Shown here: positions 22,455 through 36,100 of the stretch, one piece after another
Numbering within the stretch: position 1 is the first letter of the stretch
Layout of the letters: each line of letters starts with the position of its first letter
DNA from: Chionis minor
Lineage: Eukaryota; Chordata; Aves; Charadriiformes; Chionididae
DNA length: 64,000 nucleotides
Reading direction: 5' to 3'
Assembly: GCA_013398295.1 (NCBI GenBank)
Contig: VZSF01001071.1
Span: 885,218 to 949,217 of the forward strand
Notes under the pieces: model-generated
Told to the model about the DNA's origin: nothing
The model's database searches: none
Seen by the model: only the letters and a program-made list of their open reading frames with translations
Made by a program: the position numbers and the translations under genes

Positions 22455-24017
22455 AAGGGGTGATCAGTAATCATGCTTTTAATAGCTCGCAAACTTACTC
22501 TTTTTTGTAATTCCAGGCAACTAAGATGTACATTTGGTGTGTGTGTATCTGACATCTGAAAAAAAAACCATGAGTCCACAATCTGTTCCGTTTCATCCCT
22601 TTTCTAAAGCACACAAATTAAAGTATCAGTCACCCCAATATACAAGTTTTATAAAGGATAAAGTCTTGTTCTGTTTTTACAATTCAGTGTCACCTTTTTC
22701 TCCAAAGCATTAGCTAAAGTTTTAGCTAGATAACTGTCTTAAAACAAATAGGAAAACTCAGAACTTAGGCTGTCCAGAAAAATTCAAGAAACGCCCACTC
22801 CCTGCTCTCAAACTCCACTTCCTAATAAAGCATCAGAGTAACATTTTCATTTCCCCCTAGAAAACAAAAGACCCCAAAAACTCTTCAAACACACCTGGGA
22901 AACACTGTTTGGACCACAGAGCTTATTAAACTTATAATATTAACAGTGCAACAATTTCCCCTTCTGCAACTTTGACGCAGAACCTGAATTCACACCAGGA
23001 TGGACAAGGATAGAAAACACCAGGCTACAAGTCGCCTTTGGTTCCTGGGGCTGCTAAATGGCCTCCCACACTTCATTTAAGTCTCCAATAAATGCTCTCA
23101 GCTTTGAGAGCACCTGCAGACTCAGGGACCTCACGCCACTCAGTGGTTCAGGCTGAGGCCATTTCACCATCCCTCAACTGGGATTTGAATCCAGATGGGA
23201 AGATGCTGAGGACCTCCCCCCCCTCACACTGGTGCCAGGGCTCAGCACTTGGCATGATTCAGCCGTGTAGCCCTGGCCACTGCCCAAAATTATTCCCACT
23301 GAAAGTGGGGACAGACTTCTTGCCCTTTTTAGTAGGTGCAGGATGATTTTATTAGCAATACCGCACGGGCCTTGATGGAGGTGGGTTGCTCTTGCCTTCT
23401 TCCCATTCATCCGTTCCCTAGCACTGAACAGAAAACCTCTAGTCTAGGGGAAAAGAAAACTTAAAGATGAAAGAATAGAAAAATAAAGCGAAAACGTGAC
23501 CTTTACTGCCTTTTTTTCATCTCCCACTGTTTGGACTAAAGAACCCAATCTACAAGTGCAGCTAACTCCAGAGACAAACGTACTCTTTCACAGTCTTGTG
23601 TGTGTGCAGCACTAGAACAAAGTCACAACTACAGGTGCGAAGGAACAACATTACAGTCCTCAGAAGACCTACTCTGTGCACTCACCAACAGCTTGAGTTT
23701 GCTGATAAAGTTAAGCAAAGAGGTTCATTCTTCTTGAGCACAAATGAGAATCCATCAAACCAGCTTCTACTACAGAGAGATTCTAAACTGACATAAATAA
23801 TTATAGTCTTGATTAAAAATAATATATTATTCTAGATTTTTGGGGTTTTTTTTTTAGTTTTCGTGTAAAACCCCTATACTCTTGACATCTAGGAACAAAG
23901 ACAAAATAAAAACCAGGCACTTGCTGTGCCTTCTCAAGCACTATTGTGGTGTGTAAGAGACACAGAGGAACTTAACAAATGAGATTAATGCCTACAGTGG
24001 AAAATGAGAGGAGTTCT
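22455..24017 (-). other. CAB39L: CAB39L 3' UTR (inferred extent)
   Basis: AT-rich sequence downstream of the CAB39L stop on the - strand. Two possible poly(A) signals are visible: AATAAA (complement of 23348-23353), which would give a UTR of about 0.7 kb, and ATTAAA (complement of 22478-22483), which would give about 1.55 kb. Which is used cannot be told from sequence alone. Confidence 0.5.
23348..23353 (-). terminator. CAB39L: Candidate CAB39L polyadenylation signal (AATAAA)
   Basis: TTTATT on the + strand reads AATAAA on the gene strand, 665 bases beyond the stop codon. It is the only exact AATAAA I noticed in the inferred UTR. Confidence 0.45.
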
Positions 24018-24197
24018 TCATGCCGTTGGCTTTTTCAAGTCTCGGATTTGTTTAATCAGGTAGTTCTTCTCATCAGTGAATTGTTCGTCATCCGTCCTCT
24101 CTTTCTGGAAATTGCTCAGAAACTCAATTAGCTTGGGTTGGTTTTTCAACAGGATCTCCACAATAGGCTGTGTTTTGTTTGGACTGGCCACAAAAAC
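24018..24197 (-). CDS. CAB39L: CAB39L coding exon 8 (stop codon)
   Basis: 59 codons plus [23 protein letters not shown] to IRDLKKPTA. The acceptor is ATGTTAG|G. A (CT)n tract on the gene strand lies about 35-65 bases upstream of the acceptor. The C-terminal LKKPTA resembles the beta paralogue (LKKTAP in human). Confidence 0.97.
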   Translation of the reverse strand, partial: VFVASPNKTQPIVEILLKNQPKLIEFLSNFQKERTDDEQFTDEKNYLIKQIRDLKKPTA

Positions 24198-27100
24198 CTA
24201 ACATGCAAACAAAACCAGGCACAGGGAGACACAGAGAGAGAGAGAGAGAAAGAGAGAGAGGAACATCAGTCGTGTGTGTAACATCCCCGTAAGTTATTTT
24301 CTAACAAGGCAGCTGAAGGCTGGCAGGCAGACACTGCTGCCACACGCCTTGTCCCACAGCACAGAGAGAAGAGCTGCAAACACATTGGTTTAACAGCAAA
24401 TCGAGGCAGAGCTACGCCTGCCTGGGGTATCGCTTCCTTTTACTTTTGCTCTTTGTTGATAAAAGCCTTTGATTGTAAAACCAGCTGTTGAGAGCGGGCT
24501 ATCAATACTCAGCCTCTTCCACAGGCCAGATTTAAATACGCAGAAATTAATTATCAGGAGAACGGAAAAGATCTGTGTCAGTATTGATATCATTTCCATA
24601 CTAAACCAGGCCTAAAATTAGACTTGCCAGCTTTGTTTTGGTTTGGAAAAATATGTCAGAGGCTCCGCTTCCCTCGGCCTAATCCATTCATGGGGAGCGT
24701 GGAAATTTCCAGCAGCAGGAGCCGAAGGAGCAGGAGCACCATGGTGCGCCCAGCGCCTTCCCTGCCCTCGCCAAGCAGAGGAGGACAGCTGTACAGGAAG
24801 GTGGTACTCACCTGGCGCAGCCAGCCCAGAGCTGTGGGCTCACTGGTCTTCTCAAATAGTAGTTTTTAAGGATAAAAGTAGTTTTTAAGGATAAACCTAG
24901 CTGTGCTCTGATTTTTCCTCCTGCAAAGCCTAAAGCCACAGAGTTTTCCAGCCCTGAACATGACTCCCTACGCCACGACACTGTTTCTTTAACATTTTCT
25001 CTGCTTTACGTGCCAGATGATGGCAGGAGGTTTAAGGCCGGCAGCGAAAAGCTCTTCCCAGGGACCTCAGGATGCAGTGGAGATGCGGGTCCTGCGGACA
25101 TCAGTCGCGGGGGGCAGACGGGGTGGCGGGAACACACACGCAGCGCACCCCCGGCCACCCCAGGGGTAGCTCGCACATCTGGCTCACACTGAGGTTACCA
25201 TGGCTGGTCAACAAAACACCGCCTGAGTGCTTGTGCAACGATATAAATAACTCAAGTTATTCTCCACCCGACGAGAAGAAATTAAGGATGGACAGGACTG
25301 GAAAACGTCCAGTTTCCCTCCAAGCCTCTTCAAACCAGAATGGAAACAAACATCTGCTGACAGTACAGAATGGCATGTTGTCCGTCCAAGCGCAGGCGGC
25401 ACCACCACTCGCCCAGCCCCGGAGCTGCTGGCTCTAGACTTAGGGCTCTTCTGCAGGTTCATTTACCTCCACTGAAATGGTGCCCCCATGAAAACCCAGG
25501 CTGTGTCCAGCTGCGCAGGCAGCTGCCACGTTACGGGATGAGGAACATGCACACACCCTCCCGGGGGGCTGCGTTACAGCCCCTTTCCCCCAGAAACAAC
25601 ACCTGGTAAAGCCTGGGACAGGAATCGGACCGGACCCATCGTTAGGCTTTGTATGTTCCTACTGGGGGATGTTACACCAGTGGTGTGGAAAATGTCACAG
25701 TGGGGAATATGTGGAAGGAATGGGGCTCAGCACGCATCAACAGTGTCACGCTAAGTACTTCTGGCCAGACAGGGAGGTAAAACTATATTTTTTTTATTCC
25801 ATAAAGGTGAAGGAAAGTATCTGATCTCAAGCCCTGTGATGCTTAAGAGGGTGGTGCTGAGGGACATGGTTTAGGGGTGGTTTTGGCAGTGTAGGTTTAT
25901 GGTTGGACTCGATGATCTTGAAGGTCTCTTCCAACCCAAGTGATTCTATGATTCTATGAAAGCCCTAATCCCTGCCTATGCTTTTGTCTCCTCTGGATTA
26001 CTCCTCCTCAGGTGGGTCAATTCCCACTTCAAGGTATTTTTTCCTCTAGGGAAAGAGCTGCAGCCTGAGCCATGCTGGTTGAATGCTCCCAGGCCCCAAG
26101 TCTTTGTAAAGTTTTCCTTGATCTAGTGGCCAGGCCATGGTTCCTGTGACAGTATAATATCTACAGTTATTCACACCCTTAGTTATTCACAGGATTCCAC
26201 TTCGCCTTTCTTGGAATACTTTGAGCTATAATATCAAATAATTTCTTTTCGTGCCTACTTCCCACCTAAACCTTCCCAAGAGTAGCACCAACAGCCCCAG
26301 CTCCCAAGGATCCCTTCCGAGAAGCCATCCTAAAATAACAGCTTTCCTGCGTGATGCTCCAAGTGCTCCAAGTGCAACACCTTACCAGGGACACGCCTAT
26401 CAGTGGGCTGGACAGCCAGTTCACAGCCGGTACACTTGATGGACTGTCCGTAGTGGATTGTTCTGTCGCTGTCTGCAGCATCTGAAAGCAATATCCCCCT
26501 CCCTTGCAAATAACTTTGATACGCTGCTATTGATGCGTTGGTTCCCCATATGAGAATCGAAGGGTTTGGGGATGTAAATCACTACAGAATATACTTTACA
26601 GCTTTCGAGATCATGCCTTATCTAGGGAACACGCATCCTGAAATCTCATGGGTACGAATGTTTGGCTCTGGCTGAGCCTGCAGCAGGTGCTGCTCTCCAC
26701 GCAAGCAGCCCCACAATGCTGCTCCACATGCTGACCTACAGCAGGACACCACGCTGATGGAGGCTGGATACTTCCAGAATTTGGACTGTGATAGGCCCCC
26801 AGTCATCTGGACAAGCTTCCTTTGAAAAAAACGGCATATAAGCCTATGGCCAGGGATGAGGAACATGACCATTAAAGATCTTCATTAAAAGTTTTAAATT
26901 TTGAACTTCAGTTCCCCTTTTGTGGCCAGAAGAAGAAAACCATCAAGTACACTGACAGGACCTGCATTTTTAGAAATAATCTGTGTTCAGTTTTGTGCCC
27001 TTCGCTACAAGAAAGACACTGAGATTCTGGAGAATGTTCAGAGAAGGGCAATGAAGCTGGTGAAGGGTCTAGAGAACAAGTCTTATAAGGAGCGGCTGAG

Positions 27101-30100
27101 GGAACTGGGGTTGTTTAATCTGGAGAAAAGGAGGCTGAGGGGAGACCTTATTGCTCTCTACAGCTACCTGAAAGGGAGGTTATAGCGAGGTGGGGGTCAG
27201 TCTCTTCTCCCGAGTAACAAGCGATAGAACAAGAGGAAATGGCCTCGAGTTGCTCCAGGGGAGGTTCAGATTGGATATTGGGAAATATTTCTTCACCGAA
27301 AGGGTTATCAGACATTGAAACAGGCTGCCCAGAGCAGTGGTGGAATCACTATCCCTGGAGGTATTTAAAAGACAGACGTGGTGCTGAGGGACATGGCTTA
27401 GTGGTGATTTTTGGCAGTGTTAGGTTGGTCGTTGGACTCAATGATCTTAAAGGTCCCTTCCAACCTAGGTGACTCAATGATTCTATAATCTGATTATGGT
27501 GCAAATGGGATGCATTAAAAAAGGCCTGACGTTGAAGTGCTGAACATCTTCCTTCAATGAATATTAGGCCTCCTTACAAAGATAACTGAAGGCTGACTCT
27601 CAAAATGAAGAAATCTAAATCATTCTTCTTGTAAAGCCTATCTGGTCTGCCAACAGAACCACAAAGTTTTAGTGGTAAACCTAGTAAATACCAGCATTTC
27701 TTATTGGTTCTACAACTAGTATTACCATAGTAAATAATTAAAGAGTTTAGTTTAATAGAAGACATCACATCCTGTTTATCTTCCTGCTCGATTATTTATA
27801 GATTATAATCTTCCTCTTGCAAAACTGTCAAACTGAACATTCAAATAAAGTTCATCTTGACTGCCAGTCTTGCTCAGTGTCAACGGGGACTCGTAAAGAC
27901 AGAATGTTAAAGGACCAGAAAATTCCTGAAATATTATTCAATACTTCAGCTAAGCAAACAGAATCGGTTCTGCTAGTACCTACTCATCAGCTTCACAAAG
28001 CCCAGGACCACCATGAGACTTTGCTTTTAAAAGAGCCCTCCACATTCAGAACTCTGTATTGTCACAGAGGAGGAGATAAATCCCTGACAACAGAAGTCAT
28101 TATTAATGCTATCTGGAACATTTCTACTAAAATGAAGTATAACTGAAGTTAGAACACTTCACAGAGAACTTTGTTTCGCTTGTGGTTTTATTATGAAAGG
28201 TTGTATGTTCTAGAGCACTTTAATTCAGATATACGAGAGAGACAGAGACCGAAATAGAGTACTCGTATTAAAATTCCAACTCTAAAAATAGCCATTTCAG
28301 CACAGTTCCATTTTGTGAATATCTGCAAAAGGCCTGGAATGAAAATCAACTCTGAACTTCAAAAGCTGTCCAAAGTGGGAAAGTTGACCTCTTCTCCATT
28401 AAAAGTCATATGCTGCATTTCTTCAAACGAATACCGAAATCACTTGATTAGAATCTGACCTTGTTTTCTTACAATTAATAACCAGGCATCACCAGCCTCT
28501 GGGACTACAGCAGAGCAAAAGCGAGGCTGGGTACCCTGGGTTGGGTATTTTGACTCTGGGGTCACGCACAATCTTAGTCTGTCAGGAAACTGCACACAGA
28601 AGTGCCTTACTGTTCATGTTGCTTGTAGTGTAGTGCTTCACGTAACACTTCTTGCCCTATAAACTCTCCAGCTAAGAAACAGAGAAGACACATCCCCACA
28701 AACATGGTTTCAGCTTCGTACCAAAAGGAGTCTGTCAGTACAGTCAAATTATGTGAGACCATTTGCAGAGCAAGCTGCAGGAGGCAGCTCTGTAATGTGC
28801 ATGAAAGAGAATGGAAAAATGAAACTAAGGTCACAAAACACAGTGTACCCATTCTATTTTTAGCCTTAAACAGTAAAATATATCTTGCTAAATGTCTGCT
28901 TAAGAACAAGAAAGTTGCATAATCCCGATTCACTGCTACAGGGTGTTTTCCTCAAAATAATCTAATTGTTTATGTGAAAGCCAAGAGAGCTTGTTGATTC
29001 CCCATATGAGAAATTTATGAGAGCCTTTATTTGTAAACGCATAGGGTCAAAGTAAAACCTGCACCATGTTCACAGATGCCTGAAAGCCTTGCTCTCCCCT
29101 CCAGGCAAACTCAAAGCAGCCTCCACTAATAACTTACAAATCCATCACAGGAGCTGGAGAGCCCTTCCCAGCGTTTGGTCCTCAAAGTGTGCATGCTCAA
29201 GATTGGGACCTCTCCGCTGAAATCAATGCAGAGAGGAACCGGTGACTCTCAAAGCCTACAACTCCAGGCGACCCCGTTGGATTATTTATGGAGGAGGAGA
29301 AAAGGGGTGAGGTGTGTTAGCCTTTCCTAGTGATTAAATACTGGCTAATCCTCATGCATCCATTGCCTGGGACATGCAGCTTTACAAACCAGCCACAGGC
29401 CTTTAGGATGGTGCTGCAAAGCAGAAGCTCCATTTTGCTCAGGCAAAAGGAAGAGAAGGAGCTGGAGCTAGGAGGATGATGAAGCATCTCCTCAGTGGAG
29501 AATGGAAGGAGGCACTGCAAGTGGGTGCTCTGTTTGTCTTCAATTTCCCACCCAGAGCATCCTGGATGAGTGAAACGTACTCAGAGCTTAAAGGGGTACT
29601 GGCATTTTCAGCCACAAAATGTTCCTGCAAAATGTTTTTGCATTAGAGGTGCTCATCATTTTCATCTCTCTTACAGTTTCAAATCCTCAATAATTAGAAA
29701 TGGCCTCAGGGAGGTAAGAGTCATTTGCCTTTTTTGGGGTCAGCTGGGGCATGGGAGTGGTGCAATCTGGATGCTTACAAAACAAGCACTTTTTCATTTC
29801 AGCTGCGTCTAACTGGTGAAACATCTAAATCAGGTAATTTAAACCCAAATCTTCTGGCAGCTCAGAGCAGCAAGTATCCACTTCTCAGCAGAGCTTTGAT
29901 TTCAGCTCACTGTGTTTAGTCCACTGTAATTTCAACCAGGACTGCACAGGTATTTTGCAAGCACAATTTAAAAATGCAGGCACAGTTTAAAATTTATGAG
30001 ATTAAAAGCTGAGGACAAGATTCCTCTCCCAGTTACATTAGCATGGAATTATTACAGCTGACAAGAGAACTGGGCTGAGGGACGCTAACCCAGAAACAGG

Positions 30101-33100
30101 AGGTGGGGACGCTGCAGAACAGGGCACAACCAGCCAGTAATGTTTTCCCCCATTCTCTTAAATATTTCAGGATTTCCTTTAGTAGTTCTGAAGAAGTTAG
30201 AATTCAATTTAAGAAGCGAAATCAGAGGAAAACGCTCTTCTCTGAGCCACTCTACAAAGCTAATGCACAATGCAATTTTCTTTAACACTCTATATAACTA
30301 CCCTGCCCACCAGGGAGAAGCTGAGTGCTTCTCCATCCAGCTAGCCCAGGTCCTCAGTGAGGACCTGCAAGGGAAGCTCTGCTGCACCTGAAGAGTTACT
30401 CCAGTGTGCTGCTGGTGGTTATAAACCAGCAGTTCCCAGCTGATCGGGTTCTGCTCTGAGTCTGCAATTTCCCCACCGCAAGCACTGTGTGTGTGAGATA
30501 GCGCGAGGGACACCATGGCACCGCTTAAATGCTGCTGACAGGTAAATGCTGGAAAAAACAAACAACATCCTATGGAGGTTGCTATCTGAGGACAGGGGTT
30601 TGCCCTTTGAACTGAAGGGACACAACATTACCACCGCGGACAGTTTGTTTTGCTGGGCACCCAAAGGCCTCAGCATTATGTCCACGTGGTAGCAATCACA
30701 AGCAGTCGAGCAAGGCCTGGCCTTCAATATCTCCATCCTGCCTGGAAATGGGACACAACATACCGGAAAAGGAAAGGAAGGGAGGAATGGGAAGGCAGAA
30801 GGGGAGAACCAGCAATGCGTGACACAGTTGCGCACTGGAATCCTTTCAAATTATTCCAAATCCTTTCATATGCCTCTTAAAATAAGCAAAATCAGCTGTT
30901 CCCAAAGCCTGGGCCATCTCTATCATTAATTCAGGAACAGCAACTTGTGTTTCATACATAAAAATCCGGCATGTAATCACAGAGTGGCAAAGAGAGCCCA
31001 ATCCTCTGATCCCTTGCCTCCATAGGCATCTCAAAGACTGCGAGTGTTTGGAGCCCGACTGCTCTCTTATCTTGGAGCCACATACCCCCTGATAAGGAGA
31101 AGGAGTAGAAGTTACTCACAGTGGTTCAACTGACTATGGTGGAAGTCAGCAAGGGAACAGCTTATGAAGCCACTTATTTCAGGGAGGAATTTTTTATTTT
31201 TTTTTTTAATCCTCCTTGAAGTTTGGTGGTTGGTTTTTTTTGAAATGAAAAGCTTTTTGGAGAAGGTGCACATCCTGTAAGCCTCCACACTGAAGATCTG
31301 AAATTTTTTTCCCAAAGCAGACATGGCAGGAGTACGAAACCCAACAAGTCACCCTGAATTTGTGGAGGGTGATGTAACCTTTTCACAACAGCACACCTTT
31401 TGGTGTGATCTGGTATCTTTCTTAACCATCTCGGGGAAGTATATCCTTACAGGCTTAATATTCCTCTTCTGAAAATCAGTAACAACTCCATTTACCTAGC
31501 TTGAAATTACTGTGTTCATTCCAAATTAAAGGTAGTTTTGCATAATAAAAATCCAACTCGCCCTCTGTCCCAGAGCAGAAAACTTATTTGCTAGGAAAAT
31601 GGTAAACTTTTTGCTTATTAACATTAATCATGAAAAAAAGGGAAACTGGTTGGGTCTGGTAATTTTTAAGACTGTATTAATGACCACTGCAAAAGGATGG
31701 AAGGATTAAACTCATTTCAGGCTCAGATTTACCAAATCTTTTTTAATACCTTTAAAAGAAAACTGTGTTTGTACTGATGCACAGTGATAGCCCCATCTAC
31801 TTTTGGTCTTAATGTAGAGTTTTAAGACTTTTTTTCTTTTAGTATTTACCCAGAATTGCATGGTAAAATGACCTAAGAGTTGGGTGAACGTACCCTGGAT
31901 ACAACCTAGAAGCTGCGTGTTTTGTTACCTGTAGCATCCATACCATCACTACTTGAGTGACTACCCTCAGCCCAAACCAAAATGATGCCACTTTAGATCC
32001 CACCTGAAGGAAGGCAAACAGAAATGAGAGGCCGAGCAATAGAAAGGTTTTCAATTAAGGCATTCTCAAATATTGAAAGTGACTGTAAACCCCAACCTTT
32101 GCCTTAACTTTCTGGACTTTCTCTTGCCCACCCTGAAAGACACTTTTATGAGGAAAAGAGGACATCAGCCACCTCTATAGCTCATACTCACCTTGAACAC
32201 ATGGAACGCTTCAAACTGAATGTTGGGGCTTTTATCTCGCAGCAAGTTCATCATCAGCTTCAGATTTTCTGGTTTGCTGATGTATTTTGTCATGATGGCA
32301 AAGTTGTGTCGGTCCAAAATCAATTCACCCAGCAGCTATAAAGAGAATTAAAAAAAAAAAAAACCCACAGGTTTTTCAGTCCACTACATTATTTTTGAAT
32401 GTAAAGAAAGTAGCAACATGTTTTAATGCTTGCCTAAGAGGTTTTAATGTCACTACCTTTAGAAAAAAAGTAACTAAACTTGTTATAATGCAGTGAGTTA
32501 CTTAATGCCCAGTAATATTCATCTAAATACTGCAGAGAGGGACCCCACATATGGGCTGGGTGTAATAGGAGCTGGTGTGAGCCAGCTGGGACGGAAGCAA
32601 ATGTAGTGCAGCTGTCCCACAAAGACACCTTCATTTCTTTCGGCTGTTACATCAGCACACCTATCTGGTCCCATCTGCAGGTCACATCAGACTTGCTGCT
32701 GTAGCAGCAAGCAGCATCAGACAAACTGAGACTACCACATTACTCCCAAGTTCATTTTAACCTACGTTCTGAACCAAAGTACCAGAGATCAGAGGAAAAA
32801 TGATAGTGTTTGTTCCATAGAAATGGCCCAATGCGTCATCAGAGATCCAGGAAAGAAAATTCACAGCAAGCTCTTGTGCATTGTAAGAGCAGCATCCTCA
32901 AGCATTTACTTTTTTGTTAGAAAGTACGTGGCTGCTCCGTTGCCATACATGCATTTTGATATCCTGCATAATGTGGAGTTCAAATTTAGAAGGAAAAGTG
33001 CTGAGAAACTTTACTTTACCTTCAAAGATTGTCTCTTTGTTACATAATTCTCAGAGTGAAGGAGTTTTTCATAATCCTCAAAGATCTAGAGTAACAAGAA

Positions 33101-36100
33101 AACACGAATGCATCCGATTCAAGTCCATCCTTCCTCCTCCCGGTCCTTCCCACCCCAGAGGAGCAGCAGAGGCCTCTAACACTTCACTGCCATGCCAGCC
33201 CCAGCTCTCATGGCCTTTTTTCTTGGCTGATAATCACACAGTGAATTAATGCCCGGGAACACTCCTCTTCCAAATACTGCAAAGAGGGATACCACATATG
33301 GACTGGATATAACGGGAGCTAGCATGAGCCAACTAGGACAGAAGTAAGCCAGTGTGTGTGCAGCCTTCTCTCACAGGAGGGTGAATCTGCTGCCAGGACA
33401 CATGGGTCCAGCACGTAGCATCCACTCACTCATGCCTTGGTCACGACTTGCTTTGTCATGGTTTAAGGCAATACCCCAGACTGGTGACAGCGCATCCCAC
33501 ACTGGCGTATGCCAAAACCTCCTTTTGTGAGGTGCCACCTGCCTTGAGCAGCTCATTAAAGCTGTTTGCCCAACGAGGGTCACTAGGAGTTGAGCAGGTG
33601 CTGGGTTTTGCAGCATCGGGCCAAGGGAATCTTGTAGTCAAGAAGACTTGAGAGAGAAGGCTACGATATGTTCAAACCATCTACCAAACAAGCAAAAAAA
33701 CCCAACACTGCTGTCCAAGAATCGTCTGAAAAATGCTCACTTCCAAATTATATACTTAAAATTTTAAATGTTAAATAAAGGGAGAACAGGGACTGTTCTG
33801 ATGCAGTGCTTCAGTACTAAGAGAGAAGATTAGCAGAGATGGTAATTTTGCTCCAGTTGAGCTGCATTTGTGACTCAGCAATAATAAGCCAGATCTTTAT
33901 ATAACCTTCTTGGTAACTCTAGAATGAAAGAAACAGTCTTCAGCCTTTTCATTTTGGCAATGAAATTAAGAATACCTTAGGTAACATAAGAACATAACCC
34001 CTAGTCTAATTCCATGATCCATATCAGTCCAATTTTAGTTGATTCCAGTGGAATTTTTCTGACCGACATTTAGTTCAAAACCGAGCCAAAAAAACCAAAG
34101 TGAAAAATGGCAGGGAACCAAAGGACTAATTGCCTTAGGATGGTAAGAGGAATACTCACACCTAAGTCCCCAGTTAAGTACATACAATTTCCAGAAATGC
34201 TTAAACTTCTTCCAGTAACTTCTCCTCTGTCCCAAAGTATTATACATACGACACCAGTATGGCCCTATCAATGCTGGAATATCACAAAACTTTAAAAAGG
34301 CTCATGCTTTTTCCCCCATGATCTATGTACATAAAAAGTTGACAGTTCCGTTCACGTACGAGGAGATACGGTGCATGCAGATTGGAACAAAACTTGCCTT
34401 TAAACTATGAGTGCTCCTGAAACCTTGGTGCATCTCCCTGTGTGTGCAGAGGGGCTACCAGTATTTCAAACACCACGCGAGGATTCTGCTTTAGTAAAAG
34501 CAATGTTTAGTTTTGCAGTCCTATCTGACTATTTTATGTGGAGCACGAAACCCTGCACTATTGAAAGTACACTTTTTCCAGCTAAGCACAGACAGATTTA
34601 AGATAAAATTGTTGTGTCATTTACACTTACCGCATCATAATTTTGTTCCAGAAATTCTGCTACCAACAATTTGTGTCGCGTTAACAGGTCCTGAGGAAGA
34701 ACAGAGAAAGGTTACCTGAGAGATCATGCTCATTTGATTGTCCCTTGATTCTCAAATTTATTTTCGCATTTTTTACCAGGTCACCTTTTAGAAGGTATTT
34801 ACAACATGATTTCTATAGACTGAAAGCATTTAAAAACAAAACTGCATTGTGCGTTTATTAGGATTTTAAGGAGAATACAGTGAATGCTCACAGACTCAAT
34901 ACAAAACTATTCTAAAACTCACTCTTCATATTCTTTTCCACTCACACCTTTTCTTAAGGTCATTATGCACAGTACTTTTAGTAAAGTGACAAAGGAATAA
35001 AGTAAATTAACCTTTATGGAGGGATCAGCTACTGTCCCAAAACCAAAAATCAACTGCATGCTACCCCACAACTGGAAAATTGTGCTAAGTTTGATCAATT
35101 GCTATTGTTCATCTCCAGTGAATACAACAAGGCACACTCAAATTCAACCACTGTATATATACATTTATTTACTTATTTAAAGCCTAAAAGTTAGGCACCA
35201 ATCTAAGCTAGCCATCCAGGCTCCCTCCACAGACGCTCTATCCCCAGAAAGAGGTTTCAGGTAGGTGAGATGAATTTCTTCTGTGGTTGGTTTTCTGCCC
35301 AAGGAGGACTTAACTGACACAACCAGTATTAGACTTTTAAAGCAGCCAAAGCTTCATAGGAGGCATCCCATCCTAAAAGGCCAATAATTCAAATTTAAAT
35401 TAAAGCAGCCTCTCCCACAGAATGGGAACATGGTGCTCAGTGACAGAGACGCAAATGTTCAGCTCCAGAAGAAATCAAGTCTCTTTACTGTATGAATAGC
35501 CATGAAATTAAGTGGACAGTTTGAGACATTTAAGTTTAATTTTAATCGTATTGTCTCCTTTAAAAAATAACACCGATCACAATAAATGCCTGATGAAGTC
35601 CATTCAAGCTGATATTTTTTCGGTGAATCAGTTGCTATCTTTTTCATCATCTTTTCCTTGGTTTCCTTACCCACAGTCAGAGACCGAAGCTGATGAGTAG
35701 CTGAAGCAGATGCACAGACACATCCTTTACAGCATGACAAATCAAAGAAATCCTTTACATGCTAATCCTTTAATTTATTTTTACTATCAATTATAAGAGG
35801 AAAGCAGAGTGCTATAAAATCCAGTACATGTTTTTAATACATTCCTTTATTTATCAGGACTGCAATGATAGCAGTTTAAAAAGCTGAGTGCAACAAATGT
35901 GATTCACAAGCTTTTATGAAGGGCACTTCGGAGGCAAAAACAACATTTTTCAATAGGGGGCACAAATGGAATATAATCCAAAGTGAGTTTTTCATACAAA
36001 ACCATGAGAGAGCATGGAGCAGCAGTATTCAATCAGCACTCTTTCCAACTGCTGCTGCTGGTACCCTCCCACAGCCGACTGTATCTCTAAATACAAGCAG

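Larger units (their letters stand above)
24198..32191 (-). other. CAB39L: CAB39L last intron (8 kb)
   Basis: Bounded by GTGAGT and TTAG on the - strand. It holds the GA microsatellite, a 19-bp tandem duplication at 24858-24895 and two antisense CR1 copies (25851-25958, 26980-27490). The remainder is unique-looking sequence with no gene recognised. Confidence 0.75.
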
